Assembly (NCBI RefSeq): GCF_947494875.1
Contig: NZ_CANLWM010000001.1
Coordinates: 124,001 to 188,000 of the forward strand
DNA: 64,000 nt
Source: an uncultured Williamsia sp.
Lineage (GTDB): Bacteria > Actinomycetota > Actinomycetes > Mycobacteriales > Mycobacteriaceae
Reading direction: 5' to 3'
Shown: positions 8,492 through 16,831 of the stretch, piece by piece
How positions within the stretch are numbered: the first letter of the stretch is position 1
Layout of the letters: each line of letters starts with the position of its first letter
Translations under genes and position numbers: made by a program
The notes under the pieces: generated by a model
Told to the model about the DNA's origin: nothing
The model's input: only the letters and a program-made list of their open reading frames with translations
The model's database searches: none

Positions 8492-8983
8492 ATGGTTGCG
8501 ATGCGTACCTGGCCCCTTGCCGTCGCCGTGGTCGGTGGGGCGCTGCTGCTGGGTGGATGCGGGGCGGACTCGGGCGACGTCGCCGGGACCGTCTCGTCGA
8601 CCGCCGGGACGGCTACCACCGCGGCGACGTCACCGTCATCTGTCTCGGATGCACCGACCAGCACCGATCCGAGCGCCACCGCCGTCCCGGGGCCACGTCT
8701 GCCGGCTGCGACGTCAGTACCGGCGTCGAAGGAGGGACCCGCCATCGCGGGCACCCGCTGCGACACCGCGAACGGGCCGGAGGGTGCCCTGCGGGTCGTG
8801 ATCTTCCCGGGCGGATCGGCCGACTGCGGCGCGGTCATGCCGGTGGCGCGTACCTTCGGTCCACTCATCGCGACCGGACGCGACCAGGACGTCGACGGCT
8901 GGAGCTGCGGCCCGTCGCAGACCACCGGCGTGCTCGCGAAGTGCACGAAAGGCTCCGACTCTTTCGGCTTCCTCCCCCAGTAG
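8492..8983 (+). CDS. Small lipoprotein, unknown function
   Basis: The 163-residue protein has a short signal ending in a lipobox (LLGGC), a Thr/Ser/Ala-rich spacer to about residue 70, and a compact C-terminal domain with four Cys (TRCDTAN, SADCGAVM, GWSCGPSQ, AKCTKGS) that could form two disulfides outside the membrane. I do not recognise a characterised family, though the layout resembles other short actinobacterial extracellular lipoproteins. The start at 8492 is supported by the TACGGT element; a second ATG nine nt later is possible. A strong terminator follows. Confidence 0.78.
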   Translation: MVAMRTWPLAVAVVGGALLLGGCGADSGDVAGTVSSTAGTATTAATSPSSVSDAPTSTDPSATAVPGPRLPAATSVPASKEGPAIAGTRCDTANGPEGALRVVIFPGGSADCGAVMPVARTFGPLIATGRDQDVDGWSCGPSQTTGVLAKCTKGSDSFGFLPQ

Positions 8984-9002
8984 CGCCGACCCCGAACGAC
9001 GA

Positions 9003-9032
9003 ATCCCCGTCCCGGAGACCCGGGACGGGGAT
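9003..9032. terminator. Strong hairpin between lipoprotein gene and tRNA-Ser
   Basis: A perfect 13-bp stem (ATCCCCGTCCCGG / CCGGGACGGGGAT) with an AGAC loop. It can end transcription of the plus-strand lipoprotein gene and of the minus-strand tRNA. Confidence 0.75.
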
Positions 9033-9040
9033 GCGTTCTG

Positions 9041-9128
9041 CGGTGGCGGGGGGATTCGAACCCCCGGTACGGGGTTACCGCACACAGCATTTCGAGTGCT
9101 GCACCTTCGGCCGCTCGGACACGCCACC
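9041..9128 (-). tRNA. tRNA-Ser(CGA)
   Basis: On the minus strand a class II tRNA with a long variable arm can be folded: the acceptor stem GGTGGCG pairs with CGCCACC and the discriminator is G. The anticodon stem CAGCA/TGCTG encloses CTCGAAA, giving anticodon CGA (reads UCG), and the T-arm is GGGGGTTCGAATCCCCC. No CCA is encoded. 88 nt. Confidence 0.95.
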
Positions 9129-9193
9129 GTCGGTGACTGTACCGGAGGCGGCCTGGCCCCCTAAATCGGCAGCTCAGCGCGCACTCGGACCGA

Positions 9194-9403
9194 TCAGCGA
9201 CCGGTCAGCTTGTCCTTGACGTCGTCGATCTTGCCCTTGACGGCGTCGGCGGCGTCGGCCGCCTTCTCCTTGATGTTGGCGCTGGCCTGGTCGCTCTTGC
9301 CCTCGGCCTTGAGGTCGTCGTCTCCGGCGACACTGCCGGCGGCTTCCTTGCCACGGCCCTTCAGTTCCTCGGCCTTGTTCTTGGCATCGTCAGCGAGACC
9401 CAT
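9194..9403 (-). CDS. CsbD family small stress-type protein
   Basis: This is a 69-residue, highly charged, Ala/Lys/Glu/Asp-rich helical protein. The ATG at 9403 follows a GGGAG ribosome site. The sequence MGLADDAKNKAEELKGRGKEAAG and two further K-x-E/D-A repeats match the CsbD family, soluble proteins often induced by general stress. The molecular function of the family is not known. Confidence 0.9.
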   Translation of the reverse strand: MGLADDAKNKAEELKGRGKEAAGSVAGDDDLKAEGKSDQASANIKEKAADAADAVKGKIDDVKDKLTGR

Positions 9404-9500
9404 GGTGAACTCCCTCGGTCGTTGTTCGTGCAGACGTCGGCGACGCCCATGACCCCACAGTGTCACCGCATCGGACGACTTCCCACCGGATGCACTCATC

Positions 9501-9977
9501 TCAACCCGATCGTTGTCCCCGGAAGAATTGGGTAACGAGTTCGACACAGTCCGCCTCCCGCACGCCGCCGACGACCTCGGGACGGTGGTTGAGACGCCGG
9601 TCACGGACGAGATCCCACTGCGATCCGACCGCGCCGGTCTTCGGCTCCCAGGCGCCGAACGCGACGCGGGCCACACGCGCGGCGACGATCGCGCCGGCGC
9701 ACATCACGCAGGGCTCCAGCGTCACGACCAGTGTGCAGCCCTCGAGCCGCCATCCGTCGCCGTGGACGCGGGCCGCGGCTCGCAGAGCGGTGATCTCGGC
9801 GTGGGCTGTGGGATCGTCGTCGCGCTCGCGGGTGTTCCCCGCCCGGGACAACTCGCGCCCGTCCGGCCCCAGCACGACGGCACCGACCGGGACATCCTGC
9901 GGCCCAGACGATCTCGCGGCGTCCAGTGCTGCCCCCATCGCCGCGGCCAGCCCGGCGGGCCCGACGTCGAGGGTCAT
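9501..9977 (-). CDS. tadA: tRNA-specific adenosine deaminase
   Basis: The 158-residue cytidine-deaminase fold protein has the zinc and proton-shuttle motif HAE (H59, E61) and the P-C-x2-C motif (C90, C93). TadA converts A34 to inosine in tRNA-Arg(ACG); that substrate tRNA is encoded in this window at 37006-37078. The gene follows the associated-protein gene by 9 nt on the minus strand, so they form one transcript, as in other actinobacteria. Expected to be essential. Confidence 0.95.
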   Translation of the reverse strand: MTLDVGPAGLAAAMGAALDAARSSGPQDVPVGAVVLGPDGRELSRAGNTRERDDDPTAHAEITALRAAARVHGDGWRLEGCTLVVTLEPCVMCAGAIVAARVARVAFGAWEPKTGAVGSQWDLVRDRRLNHRPEVVGGVREADCVELVTQFFRGQRSG

Positions 9978-9986
9978 GGCGCGAGG

Positions 9987-10496
9987 TCAGTGACCGAGAC
10001 GGTCCAGCACGGTGGACAGCTCGTCGGCGAAGCCGAGTCGCGCGGCGATCATCCCGATCTGCTCGTCGGCGTACAGATCGGTGTCGCCGACGATCACGCT
10101 CATCACCGACTCGGGCAGGCCCAGGTCCGAGAGCACGCCGAGGTCGCCCTCCTCCCACGGCTCGACGTCGTCGAGGTCGTCGGAGTCGATGTCCGGGACG
10201 TCGACGTTGAGAGAGTCGAGGACATCGGCCGCGATGTCGTAATCGATGGCGGCCGTCGCGTCCGAGAGCAGGAGCCGGGAGCGCGAGGGCGCGGGACGGA
10301 TCACGACGAAGAACTCGTCGTCGACGTCCAGCAGACCGAAAACCGCGCCGGCGCTGCGCATGTCACGCAGTTGCTTCTCGGCGTCGTCCAGTCCGGTGAG
10401 CGCGGCGGAGTCCATGGCCGTCACCGACCACTTCCCCTCTTCGCGCACCACCGCGACGGCGAACCCGTCGAGGTCGTCGCTGTCCGCTGCCGCCAT
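9987..10496 (-). CDS. tRNA adenosine deaminase-associated protein
   Basis: The 169-residue acidic protein matches the actinobacterial family found directly upstream of tadA (TIGR03941 type). Landmarks are FAVAVVREEGKW near the N-terminus, the acidic PDIDSDDLDDVEPWEEGD segment, and a C-terminal helix ending LDRLGH. No catalytic motif is seen; the role is inferred only from constant adjacency to tadA. The ATG at 10496 is chosen because TACGGT stands 7 nt upstream; the longer frame to 10637 is low-complexity and lacks a start signal. Confidence 0.88.
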   Translation of the reverse strand: MAAADSDDLDGFAVAVVREEGKWSVTAMDSAALTGLDDAEKQLRDMRSAGAVFGLLDVDDEFFVVIRPAPSRSRLLLSDATAAIDYDIAADVLDSLNVDVPDIDSDDLDDVEPWEEGDLGVLSDLGLPESVMSVIVGDTDLYADEQIGMIAARLGFADELSTVLDRLGH

Positions 10497-10503
10497 GTGC
10501 GAC

Positions 10504-10509
10504 ACCGTA
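10504..10509 (-). promoter_or_regulatory. -10 element TACGGT for the tadA operon (leaderless)
   Basis: TACGGT is followed by 7 nt (GTCGCAC) and then ATG on the minus strand. It marks a leaderless start for the tadA-associated gene and hence the tadA operon. Confidence 0.5.
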
Positions 10510-10613
10510 GTCCCCCGCCCGGTGTTGTCCCAACTGCGACGACCACGACGACACCCCGTGAGGACCTGCCCGCCGAACCCCCTGCCCTGCGACGATGTGC
10601 GACGCTGACCGAT

Positions 10614-11579
10614 GTGACCGCCCCGATCGCCGACCATGTCGCGCTGCCGGTGTGCGTGCTGGGACTCGGGCTGATCGGCGGCTCGCTGCTGCGCGCCCTC
10701 GACCGCGCGGGACGGCCCTGCTTCGGCTGGAACCGCTCACCGGCGACCGTCGTCGCCGCCACCGCCGCAGGACACGACGCCGACACCGACCTGACCGCTG
10801 TCCTGACGCGGGCGCGCCGCGACCACGCACTCCTCGTCGTGGCGACCCCGACGCCGACCGTGGGGGCGATCCTGGACCAGGTCGCGCGACACGCAGCCGA
10901 CTGCGCCCTGACCGACGTGGTGAGCGTGAAGCAGGCAGTCGCCGACGCCGTCGCCGAGCACGGACTGTCGGCGAGGTTCGTCGGTGGCCATCCGATGGCG
11001 GGGACGTCGCAGTCGGGGTGGGATGCCACCGACCCCGACCTGTTCGTCGGGGCACCCTGGGTCGTCTGCGCCGACGACGACGCCGACCCGACGGTCTGGA
11101 CCGCCGTGGCGGACGTCGCGCTCGCGGTCGGGGCCCGCGTGGTCCCGGTCGCCACGGAGGAGCACGACCCGCTGGTGGCGGCCATCTCGCACGTCCCGCA
11201 CCTGACGGCGGCTGTCACCGCCGTGGTCGGTGCCGGTCCCGGGGACCTCGCCCTCCGACTGGCCGCGGGCAGCTTCCGCGACGGCACCCGTGTGGCCGCC
11301 ACCGCCGTCGACCTGCAGCGGGCGATGATCGAGGCCAACGGACCCGCGGTCCTGACGATGCTGTCGGAGGCGATCGACCGGTTGACCGCCGCCCGCGACG
11401 AGCTCCGCGATGCCGGCACCGTCCACACCGTCGTCGAGGACGGCCACCGCGCGCGGACACGGTGGGATGCGATGCGCAACGCGGACCCCGAACCGATCAC
11501 CGACGTGACCGTCGGGGCGCCGGGATGGGCAGCCGAGCTACGCCGGCAGGCGCACCTGGGACGGGTGTGGACCGGGTGA
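10614..11579 (+). CDS. tyrA: Prephenate dehydrogenase
   Basis: This 321-residue enzyme catalyses NAD(P)-dependent oxidative decarboxylation of prephenate to 4-hydroxyphenylpyruvate in tyrosine synthesis. The Rossmann motif is at the N-terminus (LGLGLIGGSLLRAL), followed by VVATPTP, the prephenate-binding GGHPMAGTSQSGW and an all-helical C-terminal dimerisation domain with HVPHLTAAV. The GTG at 10614 (VTAPIADH) gives the usual family length; a much longer open frame extends upstream but would overlap the divergent tadA operon. Position beside the tadA genes matches mycobacteria. Confidence 0.93.
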   Translation: MTAPIADHVALPVCVLGLGLIGGSLLRALDRAGRPCFGWNRSPATVVAATAAGHDADTDLTAVLTRARRDHALLVVATPTPTVGAILDQVARHAADCALTDVVSVKQAVADAVAEHGLSARFVGGHPMAGTSQSGWDATDPDLFVGAPWVVCADDDADPTVWTAVADVALAVGARVVPVATEEHDPLVAAISHVPHLTAAVTAVVGAGPGDLALRLAAGSFRDGTRVAATAVDLQRAMIEANGPAVLTMLSEAIDRLTAARDELRDAGTVHTVVEDGHRARTRWDAMRNADPEPITDVTVGAPGWAAELRRQAHLGRVWTG

Positions 11580-11582
11580 GGA

Positions 11583-12182
11583 TCAGACCCGGCGAGCCAA
11601 CCCGGGGTAGTCGACGACGAACCCGGCCGCGTCGGTGGTCAGGGTGACGTCGCCGACGGGCGACTGCACCGCGACCGACGACCCGTCCGACGAGTACCGG
11701 GTGGTGACGGGCTCCACCGTCCCCTCGGGTAGGCGGAGATAGACCAGAGGGACGTCAACGGGGTCGGACGCCTCCTTGTGCAGGTCGAGGCGACGGATCG
11801 GCAACGCGTTGAACAGCGGGCTGAGCACCAGGTCCACGTCCTGGGCGCCACCGAAGTCACCGCGCTCGGTGCCCCCGGCGGACTGGATGAGCCAGGTGCT
11901 CTCACCGTCGCGGGTGATCGAGACGTGCGACTCACCGGTCTCACGGATCATGTGGACCGCCAGCCGCCGCGTCACGCCGCCGTCGTCGGTCACCAGGTCG
12001 TAGTTGGCGCCGAACGCCGGGTGGTCGTCGGTGGCTGCCGCGATGATCTGGCCGTATGCCTTCACCCGGAGTCCCGACACCTGGACCCGCGCCTGCTCGA
12101 GTCGGGTCGAACCGTCACCCGACCAGGTGAGAACGGTTTTCAGGTCGTCAGAGGCCGCTTGCGTCGCCTGTGGACTGGTCAC
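11583..12182 (-). CDS. Putative glycolipid-binding protein (DUF1089 type)
   Basis: The 199-residue protein resembles the putative glycolipid-binding family (PF06475), predicted beta-barrel proteins with alternating strands, e.g. TVLTWSGDGSTRLEQARV, YDLVTDDGGVTRRLAVHM and DLVLSPLFNALPIRRL. Function is not established. The GTG start at 12182 is supported by TACCGT six nt upstream; this places its start 35 nt inside the 3' end of the racemase gene on the same strand. It converges on tyrA with a 3-nt gap. Confidence 0.8.
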   Translation of the reverse strand: MTSPQATQAASDDLKTVLTWSGDGSTRLEQARVQVSGLRVKAYGQIIAAATDDHPAFGANYDLVTDDGGVTRRLAVHMIRETGESHVSITRDGESTWLIQSAGGTERGDFGGAQDVDLVLSPLFNALPIRRLDLHKEASDPVDVPLVYLRLPEGTVEPVTTRYSSDGSSVAVQSPVGDVTLTTDAAGFVVDYPGLARRV

Positions 12183-12981
12183 CCGACAACGGTAAGCGAA
12201 CGCCCGGGTCGGCGGGCAATCGATCCGCCGATCCGTCCGCTCCAGCTGTCGGCGGCACCGAGAAGTCCGCGAGGAGTCCGGTGTACCGCTTGGGCAACGG
12301 TGTCGCGAACTCACCGAGCTTGCCCGTCGCCAGACCCATCGTCACCAGCGACTGCACCGTCAGGGTCGCGGCGCACACCCCGTCGATCACGGGGACGCCG
12401 AGGTCGGCGGTGAGGTTCGCGCACATGGCCGCCATCCCGGCGCAGCCGAGGACGACGGCGTCGGACTCGTCCTGGGTGATCGCCATCCGACAGGCGTCGG
12501 CGATGCGTTGGTAGGCGGCCGGGTCGGTGTCGAGGTCCAGGACGGGTATCTCGCAGGCGTGGATCCCTCGGCAGAACCGCCCCACGCCGTAGTGCTCGGC
12601 GAGATCGGCGGCGCGGCCGCGGGTTCGGCCGAGTGTCGTGACGACGCTGAACCCGCGACCGAGGTACGCCGCGGTCCGCATCGCGGCCTCGGCGATCCCG
12701 ACGACGGGACCCGACGCGACCTCGCGAGCCGCGTCGAGACCCGGGTCGCCGAAGCAGGAGACGACGTACCCGTCGACGCCGCGTCGCTCCCCGTCGGCGA
12801 TGGCGGCCAACAGTCCCGGCACGGACATCGCCTCGTCGTAGTGGCTCTCGATGGAGACCGGACCGGTGGTCGAGGTGATCGCCTCGATCTCGACGCCCGG
12901 CGCGGCGACCGACCGCGCCGCGGCCGCCGCGACCTCCGTCATCGCGACGGTGGTGTTGGGGTTGACGACCGCGATGCGCAT
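12148..12981 (-). CDS. Asp/Glu/hydantoin racemase family protein, probable allantoin racemase
   Basis: The 277-residue two-domain racemase has the cofactor-independent Cys pair: C76 in VVSCFGDPG and C180 in VVLGCAGM. The N-terminus MRIAVVNPNTT is typical of the hydantoin/allantoin racemase branch. The gene starts 5 nt after the NCS1 permease stop, and allantoinase and allantoicase genes lie close by, so allantoin racemase (HpxA-like) is the most economical role: it would supply the (S)-allantoin used by PuuE. Hydantoin racemase is the alternative. The last ~35 residues are low-complexity and overlap the next gene. Confidence 0.85.
   Translation of the reverse strand: MRIAVVNPNTTVAMTEVAAAAARSVAAPGVEIEAITSTTGPVSIESHYDEAMSVPGLLAAIADGERRGVDGYVVSCFGDPGLDAAREVASGPVVGIAEAAMRTAAYLGRGFSVVTTLGRTRGRAADLAEHYGVGRFCRGIHACEIPVLDLDTDPAAYQRIADACRMAITQDESDAVVLGCAGMAAMCANLTADLGVPVIDGVCAATLTVQSLVTMGLATGKLGEFATPLPKRYTGLLADFSVPPTAGADGSADRLPADPGVRLPLSGDQSTGDASGL
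12189..12194 (-). promoter_or_regulatory. -10 element TACCGT for the DUF1089-type gene (leaderless)
   Basis: TACCGT is followed by TGTCGG and GTG. It lies within the racemase coding region, so the downstream gene can be transcribed independently of the allantoin operon. Confidence 0.45.
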
Positions 12982-12986
12982 GCCGT

Positions 12987-14489
12987 TCAGCGTGCCACCG
13001 CGGCGTACTGGCGCCGCAGAGCGCCCGTCATCGCGAGGTAGAGGCCGAATCCGATCGCGACACCGATGAACCAGGAGTACTGCGAGGCGCCGGCCATGCC
13101 CCAGATGTGCATCCCGAACGGGTGCGCCTTCGTGATGACCGGGAACATCGCGATGATCGCGGCGACGAACGTCGCGATGACGGCGGGCGGGTTGACGCCG
13201 TTGCGGTACCAGTACGGCTTGCCCTCCTCCATGGAGAACAGGGCGTCGACGTCGACACGCTGCTTGCGCACGAAGTAGTAGTCGGCGATCAGCACACCGA
13301 ACAACGGACCGATGAACGCGCCCAGCGTCTCCAGCGTGTAGTGGATGACGTCGGGGTTGTTGTACAGGTTCCACGGCGTGATCAGGACGGACCCGACGGC
13401 GGCGATCATGCCGCCCGCACGCCAGCTGATCCGCTGCGGGCTCACGTTCGAGAAATCGAAGGCGGGCGAGACGAAGTTCGCGACGATGTTGATGCCGATG
13501 GTGGCGACGATGAACGTCAGCAGACCGAGGACGACGGCGGTCACGCTGTCCATCTGGGCCACCGTCTCGACGGGGTCGGTGATGAGCTTGCCGTACACCG
13601 GCAGCGTCGCCGATGCCGTGATGACCGTCAGCACCGAGAAGAACAGGAAGTTGATCGGCAGGCCGAGGAAGTTGCCGGTGCGGACCGCCGACATCGACTT
13701 GGCGTAGCGGGAGAAGTCACCGAAGTTGAGCATCGGTCCCGAGAAGTAGGAGACGACGAGGGCGATCGCTCCGAGCATCACCGGCACCGACGACCACCCG
13801 GAGTACTGGACCGAGCCGAGGTTGAGGCTGATGTTCGACCAGCCCGCCTTGGTGACGAGGTAGATGGCCAGCACCAGCATGACGAGATAGACGGCGGGAC
13901 CGCAGAAGTCGATGAACTTGCGGATCGCCTCCATCCCGCGCCAGAACACCACGGCCTGCAGGACCCACATGATGGCGAACGCACCCCAGCCGAGGGCCGA
14001 CAACCCGAGGAAGCCGTGCTGATCGACGTCGGCCCACGGCGCCAGCGACGGCCACAACTTCAGGCCGAGGACGACGAACGCGTTCGACGCGAGGTAGGTC
14101 TGGATCCCGTACCAGGCCACGGCGATCAGGCCGCGGATGATGGCGGGGACGTTCGCGCCGAGGACACCGAACGGCGCACGACAGATGACCGGGTAGGGCA
14201 CCCCGGACACCTGAGAGGGCTTCGCCACGAGGTTGGCGAAGATGTTCACGATGATGATGCCGACGACCAGCGCCACCAGCACCTGCCAGCTGGTGAGGCC
14301 GAGAGCGAACAGGCTGCCGGCGGTGACGTATCCGCCGACGCTGTGCACGTCGGACATCCAGAAGGCGAAGATGTTGTAGCCGGACCAGGTCTGCGGGACC
14401 AGGGGCTTCAGATCGTCGTTCGTGAGCCGGGCGTGATACCCGAGCTCGGCGTCATACATCGCTGACGCGGGCGCCGGTGTTGTCGTCAT
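12987..14489 (-). CDS. NCS1 family nucleobase/allantoin permease
   Basis: The 500-residue protein has about 12 transmembrane helices and the NCS1 signatures LVPQTWSGYNIFAFWMSDVHS in TM1 and FGDFSRYAKS in the middle. NCS1 members are sodium- or proton-coupled importers of purines, pyrimidines, hydantoin or allantoin (PucI, Mhp1). Context with a racemase, allantoinase and allantoicase favours allantoin. The start at 14489 is supported by TATTTT six nt upstream; an in-frame extension 5' has no signal. It is divergent from the VOC gene across an 82-nt, unusually AT-rich gap. Confidence 0.9.
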   Translation of the reverse strand: MTTTPAPASAMYDAELGYHARLTNDDLKPLVPQTWSGYNIFAFWMSDVHSVGGYVTAGSLFALGLTSWQVLVALVVGIIIVNIFANLVAKPSQVSGVPYPVICRAPFGVLGANVPAIIRGLIAVAWYGIQTYLASNAFVVLGLKLWPSLAPWADVDQHGFLGLSALGWGAFAIMWVLQAVVFWRGMEAIRKFIDFCGPAVYLVMLVLAIYLVTKAGWSNISLNLGSVQYSGWSSVPVMLGAIALVVSYFSGPMLNFGDFSRYAKSMSAVRTGNFLGLPINFLFFSVLTVITASATLPVYGKLITDPVETVAQMDSVTAVVLGLLTFIVATIGINIVANFVSPAFDFSNVSPQRISWRAGGMIAAVGSVLITPWNLYNNPDVIHYTLETLGAFIGPLFGVLIADYYFVRKQRVDVDALFSMEEGKPYWYRNGVNPPAVIATFVAAIIAMFPVITKAHPFGMHIWGMAGASQYSWFIGVAIGFGLYLAMTGALRRQYAAVAR

Positions 14490-14495
14490 GCAAGG

Positions 14496-14501
14496 AAAAT
14501 A
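14496..14501 (-). promoter_or_regulatory. -10 element TATTTT for the permease-racemase operon
   Basis: On the minus strand TATTTT is followed by CCTTGC and ATG, giving a leaderless start. It sits in the partly symmetric AT-rich GGAAAATATTCC, a possible regulator site. Confidence 0.5.
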
Positions 14502-14571
14502 TTCCCCGTCTGTTTCCGCACCGTTGCTCGGACAATATATCTTCGCCGGCCCTGCGGAAGAGGAGATCATC

Positions 14572-14952
14572 ATGGCCTGTCGGTTGAGCGAACTCGTCCT
14601 CGAGTGCCGCGATCCGCGCTCGCTCGCCCGTTTCTGGTGCGACGTCCTCGACTGGGTGGTGCTCGACGAGCCCGGGGACGGGTCCCTCGAGATCGGGTCC
14701 CGAGCCGGGTTCGGCGGACTGCAGCCGACGATGATCCTCAGTCCGCACCCGTCACCCGAGCAGGCGAAGCCCCGCCTCCACCTCGACGTGAACCCCACCG
14801 ACCGCGACCAGGACGCCGAGCTGGAGAGGTTGCTGGCCCTCGGCGCGCGTACGGCCGACGTCGGTCAGACCGGCGAGGAGTCCTGGCACGTCCTCGCCGA
14901 CCCCGAGGGCAACGAGTTCTGCCTCCTGCGCGCCCGCATCCCGGAACTCTGA
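14572..14952 (+). CDS. VOC / glyoxalase-like domain protein
   Basis: The 126-residue protein follows an AGAGGAGA ribosome site. It is built of two beta-alpha-beta-beta-beta modules of the vicinal oxygen chelate fold: the N-terminal SELVLECRDPRSLARFWCDVL and C-terminal WHVLADPEGNEFCLL are typical of the glyoxalase-like group. Probable metal-ligand positions are partly conserved, but the group includes many proteins without enzymatic activity. It is divergent from the allantoin permease; a role with that pathway is possible but unsupported. Confidence 0.85.
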   Translation: MACRLSELVLECRDPRSLARFWCDVLDWVVLDEPGDGSLEIGSRAGFGGLQPTMILSPHPSPEQAKPRLHLDVNPTDRDQDAELERLLALGARTADVGQTGEESWHVLADPEGNEFCLLRARIPEL

Positions 14953-14957
14953 CCCGT

Positions 14958-15030
14958 GGTCACAAACGTCCGACATAGGCGAGCTGAGGGCGATATCCCC
15001 TCCGCACACCTATGTCGGACGTTTCTGACC
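14958..15030. repeat. 73-bp long imperfect palindrome
   Basis: Two 22-nt arms, GGTCAnAAACGTCCGACATAGG (14958-14979) and its reverse complement (15009-15030), match at 21 of 22 positions. The 29-nt centre contains a second symmetric core around GAGGGCGATATCCCCTC. It lies between the VOC gene and the convergent GntR gene, so it could act as a bidirectional terminator; its length and arm precision also resemble a REP or MITE-like element. A further 7-bp hairpin lies at 15128-15151. Confidence 0.7.
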
Positions 15031-15180
15031 GCAAATAGGCTCAGTCGTGTCCGAATTCCGCATCCTCACCCGGTACGGCGGTCACAATGACCACGACATG
15101 AGCCCAGGACGCGGATTTCGACACCTTCCGGCGGTGATCTGGTTCCGCCGGTGGCGATGACATGCATCGCTGCGACTGAG

Positions 15181-15870
15181 TCAGTCGGATCCCTGGGACT
15201 GCGCGATCGCGGCGCGGAGGCGGTCGTTGTGGTCGGTGGTGGCGGCGGTGAGGGCGTCACCGTCGCGGGCGAGGAAGGCGCGCAACATCTCCGCGTGGTC
15301 GAGGTGCAGGGCGACGCGTTCGGTGGTCGGTATCTGCCACATCGGGCGGCCCGGTTCGGTGATGTTCCAGGTCGACTCCAGGACGTGCAGCAGCCGACGC
15401 ATCCGGCACGGCGTCACCAGAGCCAGGTGGAACGCGCGGCTCTCCTGGTGATAGCCCACGACGTCGTCGGCGAGGACCGCCCGGTCGAGCGCGGCATAGG
15501 CGGCGCCGGCGCGCTCGTCGTCGGCGGCGGTCGCGGCCGGTAACGCGACACCGTGGGCGGCGGTCTCCAGCGCGCCGCGCACGAGATACAGCTCGACGAG
15601 TTCGGCACCGGTCAGCCGCGCGATCGAGTACCCACCGTTCGCGCGATGGTCGACGATGCCCTCCCCGACCAGCGTCTTCAGCGCCTCCCGCACCGGGATA
15701 CGGCTCACCCCGAAGTGCGCGGCGACGGTGTCGACGGGGATCGGCGTGCCCGGTGGGGCGACGCCGTCGAGGATCACCGTGCGCAGCGCCTCGAGGATGA
15801 TCGCCTGCGACGCCCCGTCGTCGGTGCGGGGCAGCGCGGCGACCAGTCGCTCCTGCGGTGGTCCCAGCAT
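15181..15870 (-). CDS. GntR (FadR/FCD) transcriptional regulator
   Basis: This 229-residue regulator has an N-terminal winged helix (PIPVDTVAAHFGVSRIPVREALKTLVGEGIV) and an all-helical FCD ligand domain with the metal-binding His/Asp pattern (ESRAFHLAL, HLDHAEMLRA, TDHNDRL). FCD regulators usually bind a small carboxylate and relieve repression. It is the last gene of the allantoicase-allantoinase run, 7 nt after puuE, so it is the likely local regulator of allantoin use. The start is ATG 15870. Confidence 0.9.
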   Translation of the reverse strand: MLGPPQERLVAALPRTDDGASQAIILEALRTVILDGVAPPGTPIPVDTVAAHFGVSRIPVREALKTLVGEGIVDHRANGGYSIARLTGAELVELYLVRGALETAAHGVALPAATAADDERAGAAYAALDRAVLADDVVGYHQESRAFHLALVTPCRMRRLLHVLESTWNITEPGRPMWQIPTTERVALHLDHAEMLRAFLARDGDALTAATTDHNDRLRAAIAQSQGSD

Positions 15871-15877
15871 CGAGCCA

Positions 15878-16831
15878 TCATCCCGCCGGGAGATGATCCC
15901 CGCTCGCTGTCGGTGGGCGTGTCGCCCGCCAATGACGAGCGATGTCGACGCGACGCGCCACCCAGACTCCGTCGTGCGCGGCGATGTGATCGCAGAACCG
16001 TTCCAGCGCAGCAGTTCTTGCCGGCCGACCAGCCAATCGACAGTGGAGACCGATCGACAGCATCTTCGGGGACCCGGCCTCACCCTCGGCGTACAGGACA
16101 TCGAATGCGTCCCGCAGGTGAGCGAAGAACTGGTCGCCGATGGTGAAGCCGCCCGCCGACGCGAATCGCATGTCGTTGGTGTCGAGCGTGTACGGCACGA
16201 CGAGGTGGTCCTTCGTGCCGTCGACGGTGTCCACCCTCGTCCAGTACGGCAGGTCGTCGGCGTAGGAGTCCGCGTCGTACTCGAACCCGCCGTGCTCGAC
16301 GACGAGCCTCCGCGTGTTCGCCGAGTCCCGTCCGGTGTACCAGCCGACCGGCACGGAACCCGTGATCTCGCTGAGCATCTCGACCGCGGCGGCCATGTCG
16401 GCGCGCTCGGTGTCCTCGTCGACGAGCTGGTAGGACTTCCACCACAGTCCGTGGCAGGCGATCTCGTGTCCGAGTTCGGCGAACGCCGCGACGGCCTCGG
16501 GGTTGCGGCGCATCGCCTGCGCGACAGCGAAGATCGTCAGCGGCCAGCCCCGCCGCTCGAACACACGCAGCACCCGCCACAGCCCGGCGCGAGATCCGTA
16601 CTCGTACAACGACTCCATCGACATGTGCCGGTTCGGGAATGCCTGCGCACCGATCATCTCCGACAGGAACGTCTCGCTCGCCGGGTCACCGTGCAACGGG
16701 TTGTTCTCCGCGCCCTCCTCGTAGTTGAGGACGAACTGCACGGCGATCCGGGCCCCACCGGGCCACTGCGGATCCGGCGGCGTGGGTCCGTACCCGATCA
16801 TGTCGCGCGGGTAGTCGGCGGTTCCGGTCAT
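15878..16831 (-). CDS. puuE: PuuE-type allantoinase (polysaccharide deacetylase fold)
   Basis: The 317-residue NodB-fold protein hydrolyses (S)-allantoin to allantoate. It has landmarks of the PuuE group: ARIAVQFVLNYEEGAE, the ENNPLHGD segment, GHEIACHGLWW and the C-terminal LHCRLAGRPAR. This type is unrelated to the amidohydrolase-fold allantoinases. Its ATG overlaps the allantoicase stop by 4 nt (ATGA). With the upstream allantoicase it performs two successive steps of purine ring breakdown. Confidence 0.93.
   Translation of the reverse strand: MTGTADYPRDMIGYGPTPPDPQWPGGARIAVQFVLNYEEGAENNPLHGDPASETFLSEMIGAQAFPNRHMSMESLYEYGSRAGLWRVLRVFERRGWPLTIFAVAQAMRRNPEAVAAFAELGHEIACHGLWWKSYQLVDEDTERADMAAAVEMLSEITGSVPVGWYTGRDSANTRRLVVEHGGFEYDADSYADDLPYWTRVDTVDGTKDHLVVPYTLDTNDMRFASAGGFTIGDQFFAHLRDAFDVLYAEGEAGSPKMLSIGLHCRLAGRPARTAALERFCDHIAAHDGVWVARRVDIARHWRATRPPTASGDHLPAG

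Noticed and set aside
9513-10613. In-frame extension of tyrA far upstream
   Set aside because: It crosses the tadA operon in antisense and has no Rossmann or other domain; the GTG at 10614 gives the normal enzyme length.
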